Assembly: GCF_001704275.1 (NCBI RefSeq)
Contig: NZ_CP011533.1
Coordinates: forward strand, 7,936,001 to 8,000,000
Source: Streptomyces noursei ATCC 11455
GTDB lineage: Bacteria; Actinomycetota; Actinomycetes; Streptomycetales; Streptomycetaceae
DNA length: 64,000 bases
Reading direction: 5' to 3'
Shown here in pieces: positions 27,366-34,668 of the stretch (positions are counted from its first letter, which is position 1; each line of letters begins with the position of its first letter). A program made the position numbers and the translations under genes. The notes beneath the pieces were generated by a model. That model searched no databases. It saw only the letters and a list, made by a program, of their open reading frames with translations, and was not told the DNA's origin.

Positions 27366-28405
27366 TGGGGGAACGGGCTCACACCGCACGCACCGGAGCC
27401 CTGGCCCTGCTCCTCGCCGTCGCCCTGCTCGCGGCGCTGACCGCCGCGGTGTCCCTGGGCGCCACCGACATCCCGCCCGGACACGTCTGGTCGGTGGTCC
27501 TGCGCCGGCTCGAAGGGGCCCCGCCCCGGCCCGGCACCGACGAGCTGATCGTGTGGCAACTCCGGGTGCCCAGGGCCCTGTTGGCGGCCTGCGTCGGTGC
27601 CGGCCTCGGCCTGGTCGGCACCGCCACCCAGGCCCTGGTGCGCAATCCGCTCGCCGACCCGTACCTGCTCGGCATCTCCAACGGCGCCTCGCTCGGCGCG
27701 GTCGCCGCGATCGTGCTGGGCGCGGGCGCCGGCGGGGTGCTGGGGCTCGGCATGTCGGCGGCGGCCTTCGCCGGGGCGCTCGCCGCCTTCGCCCTGGTGT
27801 GGGCGATGGCGCGCCGGGGCGGCGGATTCTCGCCGCTGCGGCTGGTGCTGGCCGGGGTGGGCATCGGCCAGTTCCTGTCCGGCTTCACCAGCTACCTCGT
27901 CCTCCAGGCCGGCGACGAACAGCAGACCCGCGGCGTGCTGTTCTGGCTCATGGGCAGCCTGAGCGGGGCCACCTGGGGCACGCTGTGGCTCCCGGCGCTC
28001 GCGGTCGCGGCCGGTCTGCTGGTGCTCCAGGCCCGTGCCCGCGCGATGAACGCACTGCTCATCGGCGATGAGACGGCGGCCGGGCTGGGCGTGGACGTGG
28101 TCCGGCTGCGCCGCGAACTGTTCGTGGTGACGAGCCTGCTGACCGGCGTCCTCGTCGCGGTCTCCGGCGCCATCGCCTTCGTCGGCCTGATGGTGCCGCA
28201 CCTGTGCCGGCTGGTCCTCGGCGGCGACCACCGCCGTCTGCTGCCGCTGGCCGCGCTCACCGGGGCGCTGCTCCTGGTGGTGGTCGACGTGGTCTGCCGC
28301 ACGGCCATGGACGGCCAGGAACTGCCCGTGGGGGTCGTCACCGCCATGATCGGCGCGCCGGCCCTGCTGTTCGTGCTGGACCGGCGGCTGGGAGCGGAGC
28401 GATGA
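27365..28405 (+). CDS. FecCD/BtuC-type ABC importer permease
   Basis: 346 residues, about ten membrane helices, matching the FecCD family (WQLRVPRALLAACVGAGLGL, QALVRNPLADPYLLGISNGA, SGAIAFVGLMVPHLCRLVLG). GTG at 27365 overlaps the previous stop by one base, so translation is coupled. It forms the membrane channel for the lipoprotein and ATPase on either side. Family membership is clear, but the substrate (siderophore, cobalamin, F420-0 or other) is open. Confidence 0.9.
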   Translation: MGERAHTARTGALALLLAVALLAALTAAVSLGATDIPPGHVWSVVLRRLEGAPPRPGTDELIVWQLRVPRALLAACVGAGLGLVGTATQALVRNPLADPYLLGISNGASLGAVAAIVLGAGAGGVLGLGMSAAAFAGALAAFALVWAMARRGGGFSPLRLVLAGVGIGQFLSGFTSYLVLQAGDEQQTRGVLFWLMGSLSGATWGTLWLPALAVAAGLLVLQARARAMNALLIGDETAAGLGVDVVRLRRELFVVTSLLTGVLVAVSGAIAFVGLMVPHLCRLVLGGDHRRLLPLAALTGALLLVVVDVVCRTAMDGQELPVGVVTAMIGAPALLFVLDRRLGAER

Positions 28406-29178
28406 GGATCGACATCGAGGAGCTGCGGGTCAGCTACGACGGGCGGGACGTGGTCGCCGGGGTCCACCTCATGGCGGCGCCCGGGGAGATCGTGGGGCTG
28501 GTCGGCCCCAACGGCAGCGGCAAGTCCACCGTCCTGCGGACCGTCTACCGCCATCTGCGACCCACCGCGGGCCGGGTCCTGCTCGCCGGCACCGACCTGC
28601 GCACCCTGTCCCCGGGACGGGCCGCCCGGCACATCGCGGCCCTGCCGCAGGAGCGCGCCGCCGACTTCGAGCTGACGGTCCATGAGGTGGTGGCGATGGG
28701 CCGGACGCCCTACAAACGGGCCTTCGCCGGCGAGGACCGCGCCGACCGGGAGACGGTGGCCGGTGCGCTCGCCGCGGTCGGCATGGCCGGCCAGGGCACC
28801 CGCCGGTTCACCGCCCTCTCCGGCGGCGAGCGGCAACGGGTCCTGCTGGCCCGGGCGTTCGCCCAGGAACCGGACGTCCTGGTCCTGGACGAGCCCACCA
28901 ACCACCTCGACGTCCGGCACCAGGTCGAGCTGCTCGCCCTGCTCCGCGACCGGGCCCGGACCACTCTGATCTCGCTGCACGACCTGAACGCCGCGGCCTC
29001 GCTCTGCGACCGGCTGCACGTGCTGCACGCCGGGGGCCTGGTGGCCTCCGGCCCGCCCCGTACGGTGCTGACGCCGGAGCTGCTGGGAGAGGTCTTCGGT
29101 GTCCGAGCCGCGGTGACCGAACACCCGCTGACCGGCGACCCGTTGATCGCCTTCGATCACCGGCAGGCGCTTCCCTGA
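28402..29178 (+). CDS. FecE/BtuD-type ABC importer ATPase
   Basis: 258 residues with Walker A GPNGSGKST, Q-loop (ALPQERAADF), signature LSGGERQRVLLARAF, Walker B VLVLDEPTNHLD and the switch His (SLHDLN). ATGA overlap with the permease stop. The block VHEVVAMGRTPYKR is shared by siderophore/cobalamin and putative F420-0 importers. The operon is convergent with the isocyanide synthase operon; a shared terminator hairpin lies between. Confidence 0.9.
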   Translation: MRIDIEELRVSYDGRDVVAGVHLMAAPGEIVGLVGPNGSGKSTVLRTVYRHLRPTAGRVLLAGTDLRTLSPGRAARHIAALPQERAADFELTVHEVVAMGRTPYKRAFAGEDRADRETVAGALAAVGMAGQGTRRFTALSGGERQRVLLARAFAQEPDVLVLDEPTNHLDVRHQVELLALLRDRARTTLISLHDLNAAASLCDRLHVLHAGGLVASGPPRTVLTPELLGEVFGVRAAVTEHPLTGDPLIAFDHRQALP

Positions 29179-29233
29179 CCGGCCCAGCGGGCCCGGTCGG
29201 CGCCCCGGCGGGAGAGACCCGCGGGGCCGCCGG

Positions 29234-29284
29234 CCGGGCCCGCACCCGCACGGCCCCTCGGGGACCCCACCGGTGCGGGCCCGG
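29234..29284. terminator. Bidirectional terminator between convergent operons
   Basis: A 13-bp exact inverted repeat, CCGGGCCCGCACC (29234-29246) and its complement (29272-29284), with a 25-base loop that itself contains short complementarity (GGCCCC / GGGGAC). It separates the importer operon from the end of the isocyanide synthase gene. Confidence 0.65.
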
Positions 29285-29293
29285 CCCCCGCGC

Positions 29294-30307
29294 TCATTCC
29301 GCCGGGGCCCCGGCCGCCGCGAAGTGGCTCGGCCGTCCCCGCCGCACGACCAGGCGCCCCCGCCGCTCGGCGTCCGCCCGGTGCAGCAACTCCCGCCGCC
29401 CGTCGGGGTGTTCCAGTACGCACCCGTGCCAGGGCGTCAACCACACGTCCGGGGCGTCCAGCAGCCGGATGCCGGACTTCGCCGACCCCCGCGGCTGCGG
29501 ATGGATGGACAGCCGCACCGCCCCCGGGTGGTACCCATCGATCAGCTCGCCCCAGGCCCGACTCCGCCGGATCACGTCGTAGGCCCGGGCCCGGCACTCG
29601 CGCTGGAGCGCCGAACGGGTGCCGGGGTACGCCTGGAGGTCGGTGTCCTCGAAGAGGAAACGGGTGATCCCCTGGTACAGCCGACGGGCCGACTCGTCGG
29701 CCCGGGTCTCGGCCCGCAGCGCCGCCAGCGCCGGCGCGTGCTCCGCCTCGATCCTGGCCCGCTTCTCGGCGTACGGCAGGTCGCCGTAGGCCGCTCGGAG
29801 GTCGAAGACGCTCAGCCGGTCCGCGAGCCCCTCCTCGTGGATCAGCGCCCGCAGGCCGTCCCCGTAGGCGTCGACGGTGGCGTCCGGTACCCGGATGAGG
29901 TCGCTGAAGACGTGACCGTCCGAGCAGATCGCCACCCGCGCACCGGGCGGGTACACCGCCGCGATGCGGGCGCACAACCGGTCCAGGAAGCGCAGCGCGA
30001 GCCGCTCGCCCTCGTCCGGGAGGGGGCCCAGCACCTTCGCGGGATGGGGGGACTTGCAGGGGAACCCCGGCAGGGTGAACAGCACCGGCCGGCCCGCCGC
30101 GACCCAGTGGGACAGCTGCCGCAGCTGGTGGGGGAAGGCGTCCGGGGCGTCCCCGTGGGCCGCGTCCAGGGTGCGCCGGTGGGGGAGGAGGACGCGGAGG
30201 ATCTCCTCGCAGCGGGAGCGGGTGAGCGGGGCCGGTGCGGAGGCGGGGGCGGTGGCGGGGACGTGGGGATCGGTGCGGGGGGCGGTGGCGGTGGGCGGGG
30301 TCAGCAT
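29294..30307 (-). CDS. DIT1/PvcA-family isocyanide (isonitrile) synthase
   Basis: 337 residues. The family (PF05141) converts an amino acid amine, usually Trp or Tyr, to an isocyanide using ribulose 5-phosphate; yeast DIT1 belongs to the same family. Diagnostic blocks: LFTLPGFPCKSPHPAKVLGP (about 77-96), the following LPDEGE, and AICSDGHVFSDLIRVPDATV (about 126-145), then RLSIHPQ near the end. The first 28 residues are a Pro/Ala/Thr-rich extension. It starts at ATG 30307 with an ATGCTGA overlap with the P450 stop, so the two products are made together, as in the DIT1-DIT2 pair. Product unknown; isocyanides commonly bind copper or iron. Confidence 0.88.
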   Translation of the reverse strand: MLTPPTATAPRTDPHVPATAPASAPAPLTRSRCEEILRVLLPHRRTLDAAHGDAPDAFPHQLRQLSHWVAAGRPVLFTLPGFPCKSPHPAKVLGPLPDEGERLALRFLDRLCARIAAVYPPGARVAICSDGHVFSDLIRVPDATVDAYGDGLRALIHEEGLADRLSVFDLRAAYGDLPYAEKRARIEAEHAPALAALRAETRADESARRLYQGITRFLFEDTDLQAYPGTRSALQRECRARAYDVIRRSRAWGELIDGYHPGAVRLSIHPQPRGSAKSGIRLLDAPDVWLTPWHGCVLEHPDGRRELLHRADAERRGRLVVRRGRPSHFAAAGAPAE

Positions 30308-31683
30308 GCCGCACCCGATGCGTCTGCGGCGTCCGTGGCGGCTGCGGCGTTCGACGGCTGGCCGGCGCGGGCCGCGGCCATCGGGCAGCCGGCGGCGTAC
30401 CGCCCCGGGGCCGCGGACCCCGTTCCGTACGTCACCGGAAGGCTGTTCACCCCGCGGCCCAACACCGCGGGGACCCAGGGGAGTTCGTCCTCGGGCACGG
30501 CCAGGCGGAGGTCGGGTAGCCGGCGCACCAGCGTGCCCAGCGCGATCTGCAGCTCGGCGCGGGCGAGCGCCGCCCCCGGACAGAAGTGGATGCCCTGGCC
30601 GAAGGCGAGGTGCGGGTTGGGCGAGCGGTCGAAGTCGAGGGTGTCGGCGTCGGCGAAGCGCCGGGGGTCGCGGTTGGCCGCCCACAGCGAGACGATCACC
30701 GAGTCGCCGGCCGGGATCCGGCTCCCGTGCAACTCGCTGTCCTCGGCGAAGAACCGCCAGGTCGTCAGCTCGAAGGCGGCGTCGTGGCGGAGCAGTTCCT
30801 CGACGGCACGCGGCAGCAGCCCGGGGCGGGCCGCGAGCGCGGCGAGATGGTCGGGGTGGCGCAGCAGAGTGACCAGCGCGGTGGTGATCTGGTTGGTGAC
30901 CGGCTCCTGCCCCGCGACCAGCAACTGGAAGAGCATCGAGTCCAGTTCCTCCGGCGTCAGCCCGCCCGCGTCCCGGGCGGCCACCAGCCGGGACAGCAGG
31001 TCCCCGCCCGGCGCGTGCCGTTTGTGGACGACCAGATCGGCGATGTACTGCTGGAGGCCGCGCAGTCGCGCCTCGTAGGCCGGCCGGCCCGGATCCGCGG
31101 GACCGACCGGCTGCACCACCTTCCCCCAGTCGCGGTCGAAGCGGTCCGCGAACTCCTCCGGCAGGCCGATCACTTCGGCCAGCACCCGGAACGGGAAGTG
31201 CGCCGCGAAGTCCGCCACGAGGTCTGCCCGGCCGGCGTCGGCGAACCGGTCCAGCAGCGCGTCGGCCATCTCCTGGAAGCGCGGGCGCAGCGCCTCGACC
31301 CGCTGCGGGGCGAAGGCATCGGTGACCATCCGCCGCATCGCGGTGTGCCGGGGCGGGTCCTGGTGCAGCAGGTGCACCTGGAGCTGGGAGTGCTGCGGCT
31401 CGGGCATGATCGAGGCGCGCGCCCGCCAGGCCGCGTTGCCGCGCGAGTGGTGTTTGCCCAGGCGGGGATCGGTCAGCGCCTGCTGCGCCGCGTCGTACCC
31501 GGTGACGAGCCAGGCGCACACTCCGCTGGGGAAGCGGACGCGGTGGACGGGCCCGCGGGCCCGCAGCTCGGCATAGAGGGGAGCGGGGTCGCGCTTGTAG
31601 TCGGCGCCGTACAGCTCGACGGGCTCCATGGCGGCTGCGGTTATCGGATCGGCGGTGTCGGACGAGGGGGTGGGGCGGTGCAT
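30301..31683 (-). CDS. Cytochrome P450 coupled to the isocyanide synthase
   Basis: 460 residues, bacterial class I type. Heme-binding loop FGQGIHFCPG with thiolate Cys368, ExxR motif E296-R299, and RDPRRF region present. The I-helix reads LVAGQEPVTNQI (about 255-266): the usual acid-Thr pair is E260-P261, so the oxygen-activating Thr is replaced by Pro. The last 30 residues are an Ala-rich tail past the normal family end. ATG 31683 follows GAGGAGA with 5-base spacing. In operon with the isocyanide synthase (overlapping) and the truncated AsnB-like gene (91 bases upstream). Probable role: oxidation of an isocyanide or formamide intermediate. Confidence 0.9.
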   Translation of the reverse strand: MHRPTPSSDTADPITAAAMEPVELYGADYKRDPAPLYAELRARGPVHRVRFPSGVCAWLVTGYDAAQQALTDPRLGKHHSRGNAAWRARASIMPEPQHSQLQVHLLHQDPPRHTAMRRMVTDAFAPQRVEALRPRFQEMADALLDRFADAGRADLVADFAAHFPFRVLAEVIGLPEEFADRFDRDWGKVVQPVGPADPGRPAYEARLRGLQQYIADLVVHKRHAPGGDLLSRLVAARDAGGLTPEELDSMLFQLLVAGQEPVTNQITTALVTLLRHPDHLAALAARPGLLPRAVEELLRHDAAFELTTWRFFAEDSELHGSRIPAGDSVIVSLWAANRDPRRFADADTLDFDRSPNPHLAFGQGIHFCPGAALARAELQIALGTLVRRLPDLRLAVPEDELPWVPAVLGRGVNSLPVTYGTGSAAPGRYAAGCPMAAARAGQPSNAAAATDAADASGAAC

Positions 31684-31774
31684 GGGGTCTCCTCGGCGAG
31701 GGGGGTGGGGCGGGAAGCAGGGGGGCGGGGCCGTGGCCCCTTCGTGCGGGCGCCGTCGCACGGCGGTGTCCGGC

Positions 31775-32740
31775 TCACACGGCGATCTCCGGTCGGTAGT
31801 GGTCGAGCCACAGCGCGAGGTCCACCACCCGCTCCAACCGCAACCGGTGGCCCCACTCCAGCCGCTCCGGTTCGGTCGTCAGGCAGGACCCGACGACCCG
31901 CTCGTCGACCAGGTCGCGCACCCGCCCGCCGGCCGCGTCCAGCGCCTCGCGGGCCAGCTTCTGCAACCCGCGGTTGTAGTCAGGGTGATGGGTGGCCGGA
32001 TAGTGGTTCTCGGCTCGCCACAGCACGGACGGCGGGGCGAGCCCGGCGCCCACGGCACGCAGCAGGCTCTTCTCCCGGCCGTCGTGCGTCTGCAGCTCCC
32101 AGGGCGTGTTGAACGCGTACTCGACCAGCCGGTGGTCGCAGTACGGCACCCGCACCTCAAGGCCCTGCGCGTCCACCCGCGGGGCGCGGTCGGGGTGCGC
32201 GAACAGTGCCTTGGGCTCCGAGCCGAAGACCAGTCCGCCGTCCGGCGTCCGGGCGTAGTACAGCGGTTTGACGCCCATCCGGTCCCGCACCAGCAGCAGG
32301 CGCCGCGCCCGCGCGTCCCACACCGCGAACGCGTACATGCCCTCCAGGTGCCCGGCCAGCCCGGCGCCCCACTCCTGGTATCCCCGCAGCACCACCTCGG
32401 TGTCGCTGCGGGTGGCGAACTCCCGCCCAAGGGCGCGGAGTTCGACCCGGAGCTGGTGGTGGTTGTAGACCTCGCCGCTGTAGCTGAGGACGATCGCGTC
32501 GGGGGCGGCGGGACGCCCGGCCGCCGGTGGCGCGTCGCCGGCGCCGGCTGTCATCGGCTGTGCGCCGCCGTCGACGTCGAGCACCGCGAGCCGCCGGTGC
32601 CCGATCGCGGCGTGCGGGCCGCGCCAGACGCCCGCGCCGTCGGGCCCGCGCGGGGCCAGGGCGGCGGTCATCCGCTCGATGACGTCGGGCCGGTGCCCGG
32701 GGGCCTCGCCGAACGAGATCCAGCCGGTGATGCCACACAT
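31775..32740 (-). CDS. Asparagine-synthetase-like glutamine amidotransferase lacking the synthetase core
   Basis: 321 residues against about 600-640 for AsnB. The N-terminal glutaminase domain is complete (nucleophile Cys2 in MCGITGW, RGPDGAG, SYSGEVYNH, RMGVKPLYY, FGSEPKALFAHPD). At residues about 191-196 it jumps in frame to the C-terminal end of AsnB (EVRVPYCDHRLVEYAFNTPW, then DGREKSLLRA). The ATP-pyrophosphatase region with SGGxDSS, about 250-300 residues, is absent. Both sides of the junction normally read like GLxEV/GLEVRVP, so loss between short repeats is likely. It could supply ammonia or bind glutamine, but cannot make amides by itself. ATG 32740, preceded by AGAAGGG. Confidence 0.75.
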   Translation of the reverse strand: MCGITGWISFGEAPGHRPDVIERMTAALAPRGPDGAGVWRGPHAAIGHRRLAVLDVDGGAQPMTAGAGDAPPAAGRPAAPDAIVLSYSGEVYNHHQLRVELRALGREFATRSDTEVVLRGYQEWGAGLAGHLEGMYAFAVWDARARRLLLVRDRMGVKPLYYARTPDGGLVFGSEPKALFAHPDRAPRVDAQGLEVRVPYCDHRLVEYAFNTPWELQTHDGREKSLLRAVGAGLAPPSVLWRAENHYPATHHPDYNRGLQKLAREALDAAGGRVRDLVDERVVGSCLTTEPERLEWGHRLRLERVVDLALWLDHYRPEIAV

Positions 32741-32773
32741 GGGGGTGCCCTTCTGGGGAGATGGGGGAGGGGC

Positions 32774-34131
32774 CTACGAGGACAGGCCCTGGGCCGGGGG
32801 CGGTGCCGGTGTGCGCCGCGCCGGCCGGCGGGTCAGCAGCAGCGCCGCCAGCAGCGCCGCCGCGGTGGCCAGCGCCGGCCCGGTGCGGGTGCCGCCCAGG
32901 CCCGCCAGGGCGGTGGCGGCGGCCGGGCCCAGCGTGAAGCCGGCGCTCCGGGCGAGTTGCACGGTCGAGCCGGCGGTGGCCGTCCGCTCCGGCCCCGCAG
33001 CGTCGAACACCATCAGCTGGGCGGGCCCGCCGTACAGCCCCATGCCGAGCCCCGCCACCGCCAGGCGCCAGCCGACCTGGAGCGGTGGCCAGGAACCCGC
33101 CGTGGCGAGCAGGCCGAAGCCCACGGCGACCAGCACCGCGCCGACCACCGCCACCGGTCGGGCCCGGTAGCGGTCGGCGAGACGCCCGCCCACCGGGCCC
33201 GCCACCGCCATCGCGGCGGGAAAGGCGAGCAGCGCCAGTCCGGTGGCCGAGGCCGAGACGCCCTCCGCGCGCTGGAGGTGCACCGCCAGCAGGAAGTGCA
33301 CCGCCGCGAAGGCCGCCGCCAGGGCGAGCACGGCGCCGTGGATCCCGCCGGTGCCGGACTCCCGCAGCACGTCGCGCACGCGCCGCCCGCCCGCACCCCG
33401 CGCCCACACCGCGCCCGGCACCAGTGCGCTCGCGCACAGCCCGGACCGACCCACCCCCGGTCCGGCAGCGTCAGCCCGAGCAGCAGGAGCCCGACGGCGC
33501 AGCCGGCCAGGGCGGCGTCCCGGCACTCCGCCCGGCCCGGCGCCGCCGGCCGCCCACCCGGGGCGAGCCCGCGCCGGGCCAGCCACCAGGCCGCCGCGCA
33601 CACCGGCAGCTTCACCAGCAGCACGGCCCGCCAGCCCCAGTGGTCCAGCAGCACCCCGCCCAGCGCCGGGCCGGTGACGGCGCCGAGCGGCCCGAGCGTG
33701 GCCGGTACGCTCATCGCCCGCCCGCGCAGTTCCGGGCGCACCGCGCGGACCGCCAGCAGCGGCATGAACACGAACAGCACCGCGCCGCACGCCCCTTGGA
33801 GCAGCCGCGCGACCAACAGCACCGAGACGACCGGCGCGCTCGCCGCCGCCGCGCCGCACAGCCCGAAGCCGGCCAGCGCGCCGAGCACCACCGGGCGCAG
33901 CGGGGCCCGGTCGAGCCACCGCCCGGCCGGCAACAGCAGGGCCACCACCGGCAGTTGATAGGCCAGCGCCGCCCATTGCGCGACGGAGACCGGGACGTCG
34001 AAGCCGGCGGCGATGTCGGGCACCGCCACCGTCACCACGCTCATGTCGAACATGGCCAGGAATGCGCAGATCCCGGCGACGGCGACCAGCCCCCACCGCT
34101 CCTGATGTGCTTCTGCCCGGTCCCGTGGCAC
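32774..34131 (-). pseudogene. MFS drug-efflux-type transporter with a frameshift
   Basis: The first frame, from GTG 34131 (site AGGAGAGG), encodes helices 1-7 of a 14- or 12-helix exporter (GICAFLAMFDMSVVTVAVPD, VAQWAALAYQL, ARLLQGACGAVLFVFMPLLA, GPALGGVLLDHWGWRAVLL). Around 33436-33460, within a run CCCCCGG, the reading moves to another frame that supplies the rest (RDVLRESGTGGIHGAVLALA, ending RRPARRTPAPPPAQGLSS). Together they make a normal EmrB/QacA-like protein of about 450 residues. It is the first gene of the isocyanide operon, so it would be the export step. A homopolymer slip, real or from sequencing, explains the break. Confidence 0.72.
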
Positions 34132-34392
34132 CGGCCCGTCCTCTCCTCGTCCCGCCGCACCGGTCCGGCACGGCGGCGTCTGAGAGGTCGGGCGAAGGGC
34201 GGCCCCAGTTCCCGACGAAGCGCGAAAAATTCCCGGGCCCGGGTGGCGGTGCGCCGAAGTGGGCGGCGGCGCAAACCCAGTTAGTCGGTCCGCGAGGGCG
34301 TCAGGTTCCGGCGCGCGGACGGGACGAACCTCACGTGCCGAACGGCCCCTGATCGTCCGTTCGCCCCCGCGCCCACCTGCCACGATGACGCG

Positions 34393-34668
34393 ATGACCAC
34401 CCCCGCGACCTCCGCACCAGACCGCGGCCGGCGCCTCCGGCCGCCGGTTTCCGTCCTCCCGCTCCGGCTGCTGCCGGCCCGCTCGGTCCTCGGCTTCCTC
34501 GCGCTGCTGGCGCTGCTGTTCGTCCTCGCCTACGCGGTGGGCGGCGCCGTCGGGCCGGTGGCCCCCGGCCTCCGGCCCGACGACCGCCCCGGGACCACCG
34601 AGCCGGCCGGCGACTCCGGTGGGATGCCCGGCATGGCGGGCATGACCGCGCTGGGAGCACGGCGATGA
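34393..34668 (+). CDS. Small single-pass membrane protein with Met motif
   Basis: 91 residues: a basic N-terminus, one membrane helix (about 31-52, VLGFLALLALLFVLAYAVGG) and an extracytoplasmic tail with GGMPGMAGM. The Met spacing is typical of copper-handling tails. The gene overlaps copA by ATGA, so it belongs to the copper operon. It starts 261 bases from the divergent MFS gene; that space should contain the promoters of both operons. Family not known to me by name. Confidence 0.65.
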   Translation: MTTPATSAPDRGRRLRPPVSVLPLRLLPARSVLGFLALLALLFVLAYAVGGAVGPVAPGLRPDDRPGTTEPAGDSGGMPGMAGMTALGARR

